Shown piece by piece: positions 12,480 through 22,384 of a stretch of 64,000 nucleotides of DNA. The stretch's first letter is position 1; each line of letters begins with the position of its first letter. The translations under genes and the position numbers were made by a program. The stretch spans positions 3,084,292-3,148,291 of the forward strand of contig NZ_QFRX01000001.1 of assembly GCF_003143935.1 (NCBI RefSeq). Direction: 5' to 3'. The notes under the pieces were generated by a model, which had not been told where the DNA came from, made no database searches, and saw only the letters and a list, made by a program, of their open reading frames with translations. The stretch comes from Streptomyces sp. Act143. GTDB lineage: Bacteria > Actinomycetota > Actinomycetes > Streptomycetales > Streptomycetaceae.

Positions 12480-13466
12480 CTATTCCCCGGCCTGCTCGGT
12501 GTCGGGCCGGATGTCGATGCGCCAGCCGGTCAGACGGGCGGCCAGGCGGGCGTTCTGCCCTTCCTTGCCGATCGCCAGGGACAGCTGGTAGTCCGGCACG
12601 GTCACGCGCGCGGAGCGGGCCGCCAGGTCCACGACCTCCACCTTGGAGACGCGGGCCGGGGACAGCGCGTTCGCCACCATCTCGGCCGGGTCGTCCGACC
12701 AGTCGACGATGTCGATCTTCTCGCCGTTCAGCTCGCCCATGACGTTGCGCACCCGGCCACCCATGGGGCCGATGCAGGCGCCCTTGGCGTTCAGACCGGA
12801 ACGGGTGGACCGTACCGCGATCTTCGTACGGTGACCGGCCTCACGTGCGATGGCGGCGATCTCGACGGACCCGTCGGCGATCTCCGGCACCTCCAGCGCG
12901 AAGAGCTTCTTCACCAGATTGGGGTGGGTGCGCGAGAGGGTGACGGACGGGCCGCGCACGCCCTTCGCCACTCGTACGACGTACGACCGCAGCCGCATGC
13001 CGTGCGGGTACGTCTCGCCAGGGACCTGCTCCTGCACCGGCAGGATGGCCTCCAGCTTGCCGATGTCGACGAGCACGTTCTTCGGGTCGCGGCCCTGCTG
13101 GACCACGCCGGTGACGATGTCGCCCTCGCGGCCGGCGTACTCGCCGAGCGTCGCGTCGTCCTCGGCGTCGCGCAGCCGCTGCAGGATGACCTGCTTGGCG
13201 GTGGTGGCGGCGATACGGCCGAAGTCGGACGGGGTGTCGTCGAACTCGCGGGGCTCCTGGCCCTCTTCGAGGTCCTCGGGGTCTTCCTTCGCCCACACGA
13301 CCACGTGCCCGGATTCCCGGTCGAGGCGCACGCGCGCGTGGCGGTGGCTTCCCTCGGTGCGGTGGTAGGCGATGAGGAGGGCCGACTCGATCGCCTCGAC
13401 CAACAGGTCGAAGGAGATCTCCTTCTCCCGTACCAAGCCCCGCAGGGCACTCATGTCGATGTCCAC
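12480..13466 (-). CDS. nusA: Transcription termination/antitermination factor NusA
   Basis: This 328-aa protein has an N-terminal RNA-polymerase-binding domain ([18 protein letters not shown]), an S1 domain ([13 protein letters not shown]) and KH domains ending in [19 protein letters not shown]. It lacks the C-terminal acidic repeats of E. coli, as expected in actinobacteria. I place the start at a GTG, 4 codons before the first ATG, because GGAGG lies 7 nt upstream and the rimP stop is only 2 nt away. The frame is open far upstream, but that portion overlaps rimP and is not coding. Confidence 0.95.
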   Translation of the reverse strand: MDIDMSALRGLVREKEISFDLLVEAIESALLIAYHRTEGSHRHARVRLDRESGHVVVWAKEDPEDLEEGQEPREFDDTPSDFGRIAATTAKQVILQRLRDAEDDATLGEYAGREGDIVTGVVQQGRDPKNVLVDIGKLEAILPVQEQVPGETYPHGMRLRSYVVRVAKGVRGPSVTLSRTHPNLVKKLFALEVPEIADGSVEIAAIAREAGHRTKIAVRSTRSGLNAKGACIGPMGGRVRNVMGELNGEKIDIVDWSDDPAEMVANALSPARVSKVEVVDLAARSARVTVPDYQLSLAIGKEGQNARLAARLTGWRIDIRPDTEQAGE

Positions 13467-13468
13467 GG

Positions 13469-13966
13469 CTACGCCTCCTCTTCCTTCTTGTCCTTGCGGT
13501 TGAACTCGACCTGGACACGCGCCTTGGTGACCTCGGCGAAGCCGAGCCTGCGGCTGGTGGCCTTGCGGCCCTTCACTCCGGGCACCTCGACGTCCAGGCC
13601 GTCGTCGTCGACCGTCAGGATCCGGGCCACCAGTTCCCCGCCCTCGGCCAGCTGGAACCTCACCAGCCGGTCGACGGCGCGGGCGTAGTGCCGGTGCTCG
13701 GTGAGGAGGCGCTCCGCGCCCGGGGTGCCGACCTCGAGGGTGTACTCGCCCTCGCCCATCGCGTCCGTCTCGTCGAGCTTCGCCGAGAGCGCGCGGCTCA
13801 CATCGGCGATGGCGTCCAGATCGGCGCCCTGGTCGGAGTCGACGACGACACGCAGCACGCGCTTTCGTCCGACGGAGTCCACGGCGATCTCTTCGAGATC
13901 CAGTCCCTGGGAGGTGACGAGCGGTTCCAGGAGCTCTCGCAGCCTCTCGCTCTGGGTGGTGCTCAT
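13469..13966 (-). CDS. rimP: Ribosome maturation factor RimP
   Basis: This 165-aa protein is required for 30S assembly. It has the family pattern [23 protein letters not shown] and the [10 protein letters not shown] and [14 protein letters not shown] segments. It is the first gene of the nusA-infB operon. The operon promoter should lie in the 215-nt divergent region up to the lipoprotein gene at 14182; I could not single out a convincing -10/-35 pair there. Confidence 0.95.
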   Translation of the reverse strand: MSTTQSERLRELLEPLVTSQGLDLEEIAVDSVGRKRVLRVVVDSDQGADLDAIADVSRALSAKLDETDAMGEGEYTLEVGTPGAERLLTEHRHYARAVDRLVRFQLAEGGELVARILTVDDDGLDVEVPGVKGRKATSRRLGFAEVTKARVQVEFNRKDKKEEEA

Positions 13967-14181
13967 CCGGGTGACTCCTCGGCCGCGTGTGCTGTTGTGG
14001 GAAGGTCGCGTGTCTGGTCAAAGGGTATCCGGTCCGGAGGACTGTTGCCGTCCATCGTGCGCCCCCGGGGCCCGCGCAGGGTGCCGATGAGTGGCTGCGG
14101 ACCGGTGCGCGGGTACGGTGATCACCGCGGGGCCGCCCTTCCCGCCCGTGTGTTCGTACGAGCTCCCCGAGGACGTCTGCC

Positions 14182-14751
14182 GTGCCGTACCCCCCACCGC
14201 CGCGCATCCCCTCGGGGCCGCGCAGAAGAGCCCTTCTCGCCTCGGCCGCCGGAGCCGCGCTCCTGGCGGGCTGCTCCTCCGGAAGCGGGGGCTCCGACTC
14301 GGCGGAGAGCGCCGGCGGCAGCCCGTCGCTCGCCGAGCGGGCACGCGCGCGTGCGGCGCGCGACAGCCAGGGGATCGTCGCGCGGTACGACGCGGTCCTC
14401 GCCGCGTATCCGACGCTGGCGGAGCGGCTGGCACCGCTGCGGGAGGCGGCCGTACGGCATGCGGAGGCCTTTGGAGGAACCGTCACTGCAGGCTCCTCCG
14501 CCTCGGCCTCCCCCACCGCCCCGCAGGCGTCCCCGTCAGCCTCCCCCACCGCCTCGCAGGCGTCCCCGTCGGCCACCGCTCCGACGAGCGAGAAGGACGC
14601 CCTCGCCGGTCTCGCCACCGCCGAGCGCACGCTCGCCGACGCCCGCGCGAAGGCGCTGCTGGAGGTGCCGGGCGAGCTGGCCCGGCTGCTGGCCTCGGCG
14701 GCCGCGGCCGGCGCGGCACACGCGTATCTGCTGACGGAGGGCGCCAAGTGA
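14182..14751 (+). CDS. Putative twin-arginine lipoprotein
   Basis: This 189-aa product starts at a GTG with GAGGA 9 nt upstream. It begins with a twin-arginine-like signal ([10 protein letters not shown]) and a lipobox LLAGC near residue 30, so a membrane-anchored lipoprotein is predicted. The mature part is helical, with a Ser/Pro/Ala-rich tandem segment around residues 105-135 ([22 protein letters not shown]). It overlaps the next gene by 4 nt (GTGA), suggesting joint function with the ferritin-like protein. The function is unknown. Confidence 0.8.
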   Translation: MPYPPPPRIPSGPRRRALLASAAGAALLAGCSSGSGGSDSAESAGGSPSLAERARARAARDSQGIVARYDAVLAAYPTLAERLAPLREAAVRHAEAFGGTVTAGSSASASPTAPQASPSASPTASQASPSATAPTSEKDALAGLATAERTLADARAKALLEVPGELARLLASAAAAGAAHAYLLTEGAK

Positions 14752-15221
14752 GCGACGAGGACGAGAAGCGGGCGCTGACCGCGCTCCAGGCCGCCCTGGC
14801 GGCCGAACACGCCGCCGTCTACGGCTACGGCGTTGTCGGCGGCCGCATCCGCGAGGGCCGGCGCACCGAGGCACGGTCCGCGTACGACGCCCATCGCGCC
14901 CGGCGCGACCTGCTGGCGCGGGAGGTCCGGGACCTGGGCGGCACCCCGGTCGCCGCGGCGGCGGGGTACGCGCTGCCGTTCCCGGTGCCGGACTCGGAGG
15001 CGGCCGTGCGGCTGGCCGCTGAGCTGGAGGACCGGGTCGCCGGGGTGTACTCCGACCTCGTGCGGGCAGCCGTGGACGAGCGGCGGGCGATGGCCGCGGA
15101 GGCGCTGCGGGAGGCGGCGGTGCGGGCGGTGCGCTGGCGCGGGGAGAGCGTAGCCTTCCCTGGTCTCGCCGAGCGGGCGGCGACGGCGACCGCCACGGCC
15201 ACGCCGGAACCTGCGGCGTAA
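14748..15221 (+). CDS. DUF4439 ferritin-like protein
   Basis: This 157-aa product starts at a GTG that overlaps the lipoprotein stop. The helical sequence [23 protein letters not shown]...[12 protein letters not shown], with Glu and His spaced as in ferritin-like bundles, is typical of DUF4439. Whether it binds metal is not established. The coupled upstream lipoprotein suggests a cell-envelope-associated pair. Codon use matches its neighbours. Confidence 0.8.
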   Translation: MSDEDEKRALTALQAALAAEHAAVYGYGVVGGRIREGRRTEARSAYDAHRARRDLLAREVRDLGGTPVAAAAGYALPFPVPDSEAAVRLAAELEDRVAGVYSDLVRAAVDERRAMAAEALREAAVRAVRWRGESVAFPGLAERAATATATATPEPAA

Positions 15222-15247
15222 CGCGTACGGGAAGGAAGAACTCGGGT

Positions 15248-16147
15248 ATGGCTTTCGCACCGCCGCAGCGTCTGGTCAGGGCGCTCGGTGAGACGGCACC
15301 TGACGGTGACGACTGGTTGGAGAAGCTGCCCGAGGCGGCTCAGCAGGCCGTCGCGCTACGCGAGTTGACCGTGGAACGGGTGCAGATGCCCGGCGGTCGC
15401 AGCAGCCTGGTCGTGCTGGTCCGGCGTGCCGACGGCACCCCCGCCGTGCTCAAGCTGGCCCCGCCGCGGTTCCGCCCGGAGGCGGAGCGGGCGGCGCTGG
15501 CGCACTGGGACGGGCTGGGCGCCGTACAGCTGCTGGAGCCTTTCGCGGGTGAGGGGGTGCTGCTGCTGGAGCGGTTGCATCCCGATGTGTCGGTGCGGTC
15601 GCTGCCGGAGGCGAAGGCGTTGCTGGAGGCCGCCGGTACCTTGCGGCGGCTGTGGGTCGAGCCGCCGGCCGGGCACGCGTTCGAGACGGTGGCCGAGCGG
15701 ACGGGCCGGCAGGCGCAGGCGATGCGGGCGACCGCGGCGGACCTGGCCGCGGTCGGTCCGCTGGTTGCCGCCGCGGTGGCCGCGCGCGAGGAACTGCTGG
15801 CGGCGCCGCCCGAGGAGCGGCTGCTGCACGGGACGTTCCGGCAGAGCAAGGTGCTGGCCGGGGAGCGGATGCCGTGGCTGGCGGTGGGGCCGGACCCGGT
15901 GGTGGGTGAGTGCGCGTTCGATCTGGCCCGGCTGGTGCGGGACCGGGTCGAGGATCTGATCGCGTCGCCGTCGGGAGCGTCCATCACCCGGCGGCGGGTG
16001 AAGCGGCTCGCGGAGTCCCTGGATGTGGATCAGGAGCGGCTTCGGGGGTGGACGCTGTTCCGGGCGGTGGAGTCGGGGGTACGGGCGCTCCGCGTGGGGA
16101 GACCGCAGGATGCCGAGCTGTTGCTCGAATTCGCCGGCTGGCTTTAG
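15248..16147 (+). CDS. Aminoglycoside-phosphotransferase-fold protein lacking catalytic residues
   Basis: This 299-aa product, with GGAAGGAAG before its ATG, matches the aminoglycoside/hydroxyurea kinase family in layout. The N-lobe Lys segment AVLKLAPP is near residue 76, GVLLLERL follows, and then the catalytic-loop position (near 194) reads [12 protein letters not shown] where active members have HGD...N. The metal-binding Asp position reads [18 protein letters not shown] instead of AIDPK. The catalytic Asp, the loop Asn and the second metal Asp thus all appear replaced, which suggests a pseudokinase or another ligand-binding role. It ends at a bidirectional terminator facing proS. Confidence 0.75.
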   Translation: MAFAPPQRLVRALGETAPDGDDWLEKLPEAAQQAVALRELTVERVQMPGGRSSLVVLVRRADGTPAVLKLAPPRFRPEAERAALAHWDGLGAVQLLEPFAGEGVLLLERLHPDVSVRSLPEAKALLEAAGTLRRLWVEPPAGHAFETVAERTGRQAQAMRATAADLAAVGPLVAAAVAAREELLAAPPEERLLHGTFRQSKVLAGERMPWLAVGPDPVVGECAFDLARLVRDRVEDLIASPSGASITRRRVKRLAESLDVDQERLRGWTLFRAVESGVRALRVGRPQDAELLLEFAGWL

Positions 16148-16159
16148 GGGAAGCACGCG

Positions 16160-16203
16160 AGAAGCGTCTGTGCGTCCCGTCGCGGGGAAGCACAGACGCT
16201 TCT
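16160..16203. terminator. Bidirectional terminator between APH-like gene and proS
   Basis: A 14-bp perfect stem (16160-16173 with 16190-16203, 16-nt loop) lies between convergent genes, 12 nt after one stop and 11 nt from the other. Confidence 0.8.
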
Positions 16204-16213
16204 GAGGGTTCCG

Positions 16214-17917
16214 TCAGGCGGACAGGCGGGCGATCGCCTCGTCCACCGTCAGCTCCTCGCGCTCACCGGTCTTGCGGTCCTTGAGCTCCAGGACGCCCTC
16301 GGCGGAGCGGCGGCCCGCGACGAGGATCTTCGGTACGCCGATGAGCTCGGCGTCCGTGAACTTCACGCCCGGGGAGACGCCCGCGCGGTCGTCGACCAGG
16401 ACCCGCAGACCGGCCGCCCGCAGCTTCTCGGAGACGTCGAGGGCGAGTTCGGTCTGGAGGGCCTTGCCCGCGGCGACCACGTGGACGTCGGCCGGGGCGA
16501 CCTCGGCGGGCCAGCACAGGCCCTGCTCGTCGGCGGTCTGCTCGGCGAGGGCGGCGACGGCACGGGATACGCCGATGCCGTAGGAGCCCATGGTGACGCG
16601 GACCGGCTTGCCGTTCTGGCCGAGGACGTCGAGCTTGAGGGCGTCGGCGTACTTGCGGCCCAGCTGGAAGATGTGGCCGATCTCGATGGCGCGGTCGAGG
16701 ACGAGGCCGGTGCCGCACTTGGGGCACGGGTCGCCGTCCTGGACGACCACGACGTCGACGTACGCGCCGACCTCGAAGTCACGGCCCGCGACGACGTTCT
16801 TGGCGTGCATGCCCTCCTTGTTCGCGCCGGTGATCCAGGAGGTGCCGGGGGCCACGCGCGGGTCGGCGATGTACGTGACCTTCTCCCCCAGGCCCTGCGG
16901 GCCGACGTAGCCGCGGACCAGGTCGGGGCGGCCCGCGAAGTCGGCCTCGGTGACCATCTCGACGGCCGCCGGGGCGAAGTGCGCCTCGACCTTGTCCATG
17001 TCGACCTCGCGGTCACCCGGGACACCCACGGCGACGATCTCGCCGTCGACCTTCACGAGGAGGTTCTTGAGGGTGGCGGAGGCCGGGACGCCGAGGGAGG
17101 CGGCGAGGGTCTCGATGGTGGGGGTGTCCGGGGTCGGGATCTCTTCGAGGGCGGCGACGGCGGAGGCGTCCTGCGCCTTCAGCTCGTACGTGATGGCCTC
17201 GGTGTTGGCCGCGAAGTCGCAGTTCGGGCAGTCGGCGAAGGTGTCCTCGCCGGCGCCGGCCGGGGCGAGGAACTCCTCCGACTTCGAGCCGCCCATGGCG
17301 CCGGCGGTCGCGGCGCAGATGCGGTAGTCGAGGCCGAGGCGCTCGAAGACGCGCTGGTAGGCCTGGCGGTGCAGGGCGTAGGACTGGGCCAGGCCCTCGT
17401 CCTCGGTGTCGAAGGAGTAGGAGTCCTTCATGAGGAACTCACGGCCGCGCAGGATGCCGGCGCGGGGGCGGGCCTCGTCACGGTACTTGTGCTGGATCTG
17501 GTAGAGGATGACCGGCAGGTCCTTGTACGAGGACGCCTGGTCCTTCACCAGCAGGGTGAAGATCTCCTCGTGGGTCGGGCCGAGGAGGTAGTCGCCGCCC
17601 TTGCGGTCCTGGAGGCGGAAGAGCTCGGCGCCGTACTCGTCCCAGCGGCCGGTCGCCTCGTAGGGCTCGCGCGGCAGCAGGGCGGGGAGCAGCACCTCCT
17701 GGGCGCCGATCGCGTCCATCTCCTCACGGACGATGCGCTCGACGTTGGCGAGGACCTTCTTGCCGAGGGGCAGCCAGCTCCAGATGCCGGCGGCGGTGCG
17801 GCGGACGTAGCCGGCGCGGACGAGGAGCTTGTGGCTGAGGACCTCGGCGTCCGCCGGGTCGTCGCGCAGCGTCTTCGCCATCAACTGGGACATGCGCTGG
17901 ACCGGTGCGTTGGCCAT
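16214..17917 (-). CDS. proS: Prolyl-tRNA synthetase (bacterial type)
   Basis: This 567-aa class II synthetase charges tRNA-Pro. It has the N-terminal [17 protein letters not shown] start, motif 2 region [26 protein letters not shown], the bacterial insertion (editing) domain around residues 225-380 with EITYE and DREVD-type segments, [13 protein letters not shown] motif 3, and an anticodon-binding C terminus. Length and architecture fit the E. coli-like form. It is apparently transcribed alone, from the region before the GNAT gene stop. Confidence 0.96.
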   Translation of the reverse strand: MANAPVQRMSQLMAKTLRDDPADAEVLSHKLLVRAGYVRRTAAGIWSWLPLGKKVLANVERIVREEMDAIGAQEVLLPALLPREPYEATGRWDEYGAELFRLQDRKGGDYLLGPTHEEIFTLLVKDQASSYKDLPVILYQIQHKYRDEARPRAGILRGREFLMKDSYSFDTEDEGLAQSYALHRQAYQRVFERLGLDYRICAATAGAMGGSKSEEFLAPAGAGEDTFADCPNCDFAANTEAITYELKAQDASAVAALEEIPTPDTPTIETLAASLGVPASATLKNLLVKVDGEIVAVGVPGDREVDMDKVEAHFAPAAVEMVTEADFAGRPDLVRGYVGPQGLGEKVTYIADPRVAPGTSWITGANKEGMHAKNVVAGRDFEVGAYVDVVVVQDGDPCPKCGTGLVLDRAIEIGHIFQLGRKYADALKLDVLGQNGKPVRVTMGSYGIGVSRAVAALAEQTADEQGLCWPAEVAPADVHVVAAGKALQTELALDVSEKLRAAGLRVLVDDRAGVSPGVKFTDAELIGVPKILVAGRRSAEGVLELKDRKTGEREELTVDEAIARLSA

Positions 17918-17991
17918 GGTTCTCGTACTCCTGCCGGGAAAACGGTGATGGCAAGGAGGTTAGCCGGGGGGCCGGTGGTGGCGGAAATCGG

Positions 17992-18561
17992 TTATCGGCG
18001 GCGCAACGGCAGGGGTGCGCCCATCACGGCGTACGGCTTCGGGGCGCTGGGGAAGAGGACCTGGCGGGCGAGGTCCTGGTAGCCGAGGGAGTGGTACAGG
18101 CCGCGGGCCGGGCTGTCGGTGTCGATCGCGGAGAGGATCGAGCGGGGTTCGCCGGCACCGTCCGTGATCGTGGTGATGAGGGAGCGGCCGACTCCGCGGT
18201 TCTGGTGGTGCGGGTGGACGTGCAGCTCGGTGATCACGAAGGAGTCGTCCAGCCAGGTCTCGTGGCCCTGGGCGCGCAGGTACGGCTCCACGACCGTGGA
18301 CCACCAGTGGGTGCGGTCGTTGGGCATGCCGTAGACGAACCCGACGAGACGGCCCGCGACGGTGGCGCCGAGGGCCCGTGCCCCCGGGTACGTCATGTGG
18401 CGCAGGACGATCTGGCGGCGTACGGCGACCTCGTCCGGGCCGAGTCCGAAGGCGACGGCCTGGACGGCGAGGGCCTCGTCGACGCGGGCGGAGAGGTCCA
18501 AGGGGCCGATCACGATGTCGTCGTCGGGCGGGCGGCGGTGTCCGTGACCGGGAAAGCGCAT
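17992..18561 (-). CDS. GNAT-family N-acetyltransferase
   Basis: This 189-aa product has ITELHVHPHHQNRGVGRSLI, the acetyl-CoA-binding motif A (RGVGRS), and LYHSLGYQ near the C terminus. The substrate is unknown. The frame runs 36 codons further upstream, but that part translates the intergenic repeat element, so I start at ATG 18561. There is no Shine-Dalgarno sequence before it; a -10-like TACTCT at 18568-18573 would place transcription start on the ATG itself, so a leaderless message is possible. Confidence 0.8.
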   Translation of the reverse strand: MRFPGHGHRRPPDDDIVIGPLDLSARVDEALAVQAVAFGLGPDEVAVRRQIVLRHMTYPGARALGATVAGRLVGFVYGMPNDRTHWWSTVVEPYLRAQGHETWLDDSFVITELHVHPHHQNRGVGRSLITTITDGAGEPRSILSAIDTDSPARGLYHSLGYQDLARQVLFPSAPKPYAVMGAPLPLRRR

Positions 18562-18635
18562 GTGGGGAGAGTACAGGGCGCTTCGCTGGATGGGGCCGGG
18601 TGCTTCGGGTTGTCGTCCGGATGCGGAACGTGGGG

Positions 18636-18661
18636 GCTGGGCGCGCAGTTCCCCGCGCCCC
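18636..18661. repeat. Streptomyces intergenic repeat element, copy 1
   Basis: The core CGCGCAGTTCCCCGCGCCC occurs three times in this window, always between genes. In this copy the arms GGGCGCG and CGCGCCC can pair around an 8-nt loop. It lies between the start of one GNAT gene and the stop of the next. Confidence 0.75.
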
Positions 18662-18670
18662 CGGGGCACT

Positions 18671-19519
18671 TCAGAACAGGACGCTCATGAACGCGCCGAC
18701 CTCTTCGAAGCCCACCCGTCGGTACGTCCTTCTCGCCGCCGTGTTGAAGTCGTTCACGTACAGGCTGACCACCGGGGCCACGTCCGCGAGGGCGTAGCGC
18801 AGGACCGCCGCCATGCCGGGGGCCGCGTAGCCCTGGCCACGGTACTCGGGGGCCACCCAGACGCCCTGGATCTGGCAGGCGCGGTCGGTCGCGGCGCCGA
18901 TCTCTGCCTTGAAGACGACCTTGCCGTCCGCGTCGAGGCGGGCGAAGGAGCGGCCGGAGCCGACGAGTTCGGCGACCCGGGCCTGGTAGAGGAGGCCGCC
19001 GTCCCCGGCCAGCGGGGAGACGCCCACCTCCTCGGTGAACATCGCCACGCAGGCCGGCATGATCGTCTCCATCTCGTCCTTGCGGATGCGCCGGACGTAG
19101 GGATCGGGGGCGATCTCGGTGGAGAGCCGGTCGGTGACCATCAGGGGCTGGTGGGCGCGGACGTCGCGGGCGGGGCCCCAGCTGGGTTCCAGCAGCCGCC
19201 ACAGCTGCGCGGTGGGCTCGGCGGGGCCGACGATGGAGGAGCAGCGGCGGCCCGCGCGGCGGGCGCGGTCGGCGAAGGCGCGGACGGCTCGCGGGGTGGC
19301 GCAGATGGGGACGAGGTTGGCGCCGGCGTAGCAGAGGGACGTCAGCAGGCCGTCCTCGTACCAGCCCCACATCTCGCCGCCGAGCCGCCACGGGTCGAGG
19401 CCGGCGACCTGCACGCGGGACGTCACGAAGGCGTTCGCGACCGGCTCGCGGTCGAGGACGGCGAGCGCTGCGTCCAGGTCGCTCGGTTCGAGGACCCGGG
19501 AGGTCGTCTGGGTCAACAC
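18671..19519 (-). CDS. DUF4081-GNAT acetyltransferase
   Basis: This 282-aa product starts at a GTG with GAGG upstream. The N-terminal half (VLEPSDLDAALAVLDREPVANAFV...GEMWGWYEDGLLTSLCYAGANLVPI) is the DUF4081 type. The C-terminal half is a GNAT fold with IQGVWVAPEYRGQGYAAPGMAAVL and VSLYVNDFNTAARRTYRRVGFEEV. The pairing is typical of actinobacteria and the substrate is unknown. The frame extends upstream of the chosen start, but only through the repeat element and other intergenic sequence. Confidence 0.85.
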   Translation of the reverse strand: MLTQTTSRVLEPSDLDAALAVLDREPVANAFVTSRVQVAGLDPWRLGGEMWGWYEDGLLTSLCYAGANLVPICATPRAVRAFADRARRAGRRCSSIVGPAEPTAQLWRLLEPSWGPARDVRAHQPLMVTDRLSTEIAPDPYVRRIRKDEMETIMPACVAMFTEEVGVSPLAGDGGLLYQARVAELVGSGRSFARLDADGKVVFKAEIGAATDRACQIQGVWVAPEYRGQGYAAPGMAAVLRYALADVAPVVSLYVNDFNTAARRTYRRVGFEEVGAFMSVLF

Positions 19520-19689
19520 GGGCGGGGCCTCACACTGGGGACTGCGCTGATCTCCGCACTGTACCTGCGGAAGCTGAGCAGCGTCGCCCCGTGATGGTGC
19601 CGCTTGTTCTGAGGTGTCCGGCGTTTGTGTTGCCGGGCGCCTACGAGCTCGGGGGTTCCTGTGATTCCCGCGAGTGCGGGTCCGCTGTG

Positions 19690-19717
19690 GCTGGTCGCGC
19701 AGTTCCCCGCGCCCCTT
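19690..19717. repeat. Streptomyces intergenic repeat element, copy 2
   Basis: It reads GCTGGTCGCGCAGTTCCCCG and continues CGCCCCTT in the same orientation as copy 1, between the ispG stop and the DUF4081-GNAT gene start. It is followed by GGGGGCCTGTGGCCCCC, a strong small hairpin (about 19717-19734) that may serve as the ispG terminator. Confidence 0.75.
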
Positions 19718-19751
19718 GGGGGCCTGTGGCCCCCTCGGGGGCTGGGGACCG

Positions 19752-20909
19752 TCAGCCCGCCACCGCCACCGACGGCTCACCCGAGGCCACGCCGTCCGCC
19801 TCCATCTGCTCGGCCAGCTTCATGGCCTCCTCGATGAGGGTCTCGACGATCTTCGACTCGGGGACCGTCTTGATGACCTCGCCCTTGACGAAGATCTGGC
19901 CCTTGCCGTTGCCGGAGGCGACGCCGAGGTCGGCCTCGCGGGCCTCGCCGGGGCCGTTCACGACACAGCCCATGACCGCGACGCGGAGGGGGACCTCCAT
20001 GCCGGTCAGGCCCGCGGTGACCTCCTCGGCCAGCTTGTAGACGTCGACCTGGGCGCGGCCGCAGGACGGGCAGGAGACGATCTCCAGGCCGCGCTGCTTG
20101 AGGTTCAGGGACTCCAGGATCTGGTTGCCGACCTTGACCTCCTCGACCGGCGGGGCGCTCAGGGACACCCGGATCGTGTCGCCGATGCCCTGGGAGAGGA
20201 GGGCGCCGAAGGCCACCGCGCTCTTGATCGTGCCCTGGAACGCCGGGCCCGCCTCGGTGACGCCGAGGTGGAGGGGGTAGTCGCACTGGGCGGCGAGCTG
20301 CTTGTACGCCTCGATCATGACGACCGGGTCGTTGTGCTTCACCGAGATCTTGATGTCGCGGAAGTCGTGCTCCTCGAAGAGGGACGCCTCCCAGAGGGCG
20401 GACTCGACGAGGGCTTCGGGGGTGGCCTTGCCGTACTTCTGGAGCAGGCGCTTGTCGAGGGAGCCGGCGTTGACGCCGATGCGGATCGGGGTGCCGTGGT
20501 CCTTGGCGGCCCGCGCGATCTCCTTGACCTTGTCGTCGAACTGCTTGATGTTGCCGGGGTTCACGCGGACCGCGGCGCAGCCGGCCTCGATGGCCGCGAA
20601 GACGTACTTGGGCTGGAAGTGGATGTCCGCGATGACCGGGATCTGGGACTTCTTCGCGATGGTCGCCAGGGCGTCCGCGTCGTCCTGGGTGGGGCAGGCG
20701 ACGCGCACGATCTGGCAGCCGGACGCCGTCAGTTCGGCGATCTGCTGGAGGGTCGCGCCGATGTCGGACGTCCGGGTCGTGGTCATCGACTGGACCGAGA
20801 CCGGGGCGTCGCCGCCGACCGCGACGGTGCCGACCTGGATCTGCCGGCTCTTGCGGCGCTCGGCAACCCTGGTCGGAACGGACGGCATGCCGAGAGAAAT
20901 CGCAGTCAT
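19752..20909 (-). CDS. ispG: 4-hydroxy-3-methylbut-2-enyl diphosphate synthase
   Basis: This 385-aa 4Fe-4S enzyme performs the penultimate step of the MEP isoprenoid pathway. The cluster cysteines are visible in [11 protein letters not shown] and [10 protein letters not shown], and the TIM-barrel start [22 protein letters not shown] is conserved. I use the ATG giving MTAISLGMP; the open frame continues 14 codons further to a TTG. With dxr and rseP nearby it forms the usual actinobacterial dxr-rseP-ispG group, although a hairpin at 21032-21066 separates it from rseP. Confidence 0.96.
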   Translation of the reverse strand: MTAISLGMPSVPTRVAERRKSRQIQVGTVAVGGDAPVSVQSMTTTRTSDIGATLQQIAELTASGCQIVRVACPTQDDADALATIAKKSQIPVIADIHFQPKYVFAAIEAGCAAVRVNPGNIKQFDDKVKEIARAAKDHGTPIRIGVNAGSLDKRLLQKYGKATPEALVESALWEASLFEEHDFRDIKISVKHNDPVVMIEAYKQLAAQCDYPLHLGVTEAGPAFQGTIKSAVAFGALLSQGIGDTIRVSLSAPPVEEVKVGNQILESLNLKQRGLEIVSCPSCGRAQVDVYKLAEEVTAGLTGMEVPLRVAVMGCVVNGPGEAREADLGVASGNGKGQIFVKGEVIKTVPESKIVETLIEEAMKLAEQMEADGVASGEPSVAVAG

Positions 20910-21031
20910 CTGCTGTGCAACCCCAAGTCGTGGATCAAGGTCCGGTGCCAACGGAACAGTGGGCTCCAGGCTTCGAGATTACGGCACGCGCACAGGCCCG
21001 GGCACATCCGTCCCGCCGACCCGCCCGAACG

Positions 21032-21066
21032 ACGACGGCCCGGCACACAGCGTGCCGGGCCGTCGT
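21032..21066 (-). terminator. Terminator between rseP and ispG
   Basis: A 15-bp perfect stem (21032-21046 with 21052-21066, 5-nt loop) begins 13 nt past the rseP stop on the minus strand. It implies that ispG has its own promoter within about 20910-21030. Confidence 0.8.
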
Positions 21067-21079
21067 GAACGCCGTGTGG

Positions 21080-22384
21080 CTAGGAAATTTTCACCGGGTT
21101 GACGACGTCCGCGATGAGCACCAGCACGGTGAAGCAGATGAAGATGCCCGCCACCACATAGGCCACCGGCATCAGCTTCGCCACATCGAACGGGCCCGGG
21201 TCGGGGCGGCGGAAGAGCCTGGCCAGGTTGCGGCGCAGGGACTCCCACAGGGCGCCCGCGATGTGGCCGCCGTCCAGCGGCAGCAGCGGGAGCATGTTGA
21301 ACAGGAACAGGGAGAGGTTGAAGCCGGCCAGGAGCATCACGAACATCGCCAGCTGCTGGGAGGCCGGGATGTCGAGCGTGGCGATCTCGCCGCCGACCCG
21401 CGCCGCGCCGACCACGCCCATCGGGGAGTCCGGCTCGCGGGGGCCGTCGCCGAAGGCCGCGTCCCACAGGGCGGGGATCTTGGAGGGCAGGGCCGCCAGG
21501 GAGTCGACCGCGTCGCCGACCCGGTCGGTCATCCAGGTCACCGAGTCGCCGAAGTCCTGCTTGACGACGCCGGTGGCGGCGCTGAAGCCGAGGAAGCCGG
21601 CCTTGACGTACTCGCCCTGCACGTAGGAGCCGCTGGAGTCCTTCTTCGCGACGAGGTTGGTGGCGATCTTGGCCGTGAGGGAGACCTGCTCGCCGTCGCG
21701 GTCGACGACGATCGGGACGGTCTTGCCGGCGCTGTCGCGGATGAGGTCGGAGAGGGTGTCCCAGTCGTCGGTCTTCACGCCGGCGAAGGAGACGATCTTG
21801 TCGCCCTTCTTCATGCCGGCCGCCGCGGCGGGGGACGCCTTGTCGGTCTTCTTGCAGGTGTCGCGGTTCTCGCTCTGCGCGATGACGCAGGGGGACACGG
21901 AGGCGACGGACGTGGTCTGCTGCTGGATGCCGAAGCCCATCAGGACCGTCAGGAACAGGCCGATCGCCAGGACCAGGTTCATGAACGGGCCCGCGAACAT
22001 CACGATCACGCGCTTCCACGGCTTGCGCGTGTAGAAGAGGCGGGTCTCGTCACCGGGCCGGAGCTCGTCGAACGCGGACGAGCGGGCGTCCTCGATCATG
22101 CTGCGCCAGGGCGAGGTGGAGCGGGACTCCAGCTTGCCGTCGGGGCCGGGCGGGAACATGCCGATCATGCGGATGTAGCCGCCGAGCGGGATGGCCTTGA
22201 TGCCGTACTCGGTCTCGCCCCGCTTCCGGGACCAGACGGTGGGGCCGAAACCGACCATGTACTGCGGCACGCGGATGCCGAACATCTTGGCCGTGGACAG
22301 GTGACCCAGCTCGTGCCACGCGATCGACACCGCGAGGCCGAGGGCGAAGAGCACTATGCCGAGGATGAACATCAGGGTCGTCAT
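21080..22384 (-). CDS. rseP: RseP/RIP-type site-2 membrane metalloprotease
   Basis: This 434-aa intramembrane zinc protease has HELGH in the first membrane helix (near residue 22), a PDZ domain in the middle ([16 protein letters not shown]), and the second motif [12 protein letters not shown] near the C terminus, flanked by hydrophobic segments. The family cleaves anti-sigma factors or signal peptides within the membrane. I take the ATG at 22384, which overlaps the dxr stop (ATGA). The longer open frame upstream is dxr read in another frame. Confidence 0.93.
   Translation of the reverse strand: MTTLMFILGIVLFALGLAVSIAWHELGHLSTAKMFGIRVPQYMVGFGPTVWSRKRGETEYGIKAIPLGGYIRMIGMFPPGPDGKLESRSTSPWRSMIEDARSSAFDELRPGDETRLFYTRKPWKRVIVMFAGPFMNLVLAIGLFLTVLMGFGIQQQTTSVASVSPCVIAQSENRDTCKKTDKASPAAAAGMKKGDKIVSFAGVKTDDWDTLSDLIRDSAGKTVPIVVDRDGEQVSLTAKIATNLVAKKDSSGSYVQGEYVKAGFLGFSAATGVVKQDFGDSVTWMTDRVGDAVDSLAALPSKIPALWDAAFGDGPREPDSPMGVVGAARVGGEIATLDIPASQQLAMFVMLLAGFNLSLFLFNMLPLLPLDGGHIAGALWESLRRNLARLFRRPDPGPFDVAKLMPVAYVVAGIFICFTVLVLIADVVNPVKIS

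Noticed and set aside
13467..15260. 926-aa open frame extending nusA upstream
   Set aside because: It runs antisense to, or out of frame with, rimP, the lipoprotein and the DUF4439 gene; nusA has its own GTG with a ribosome binding site.
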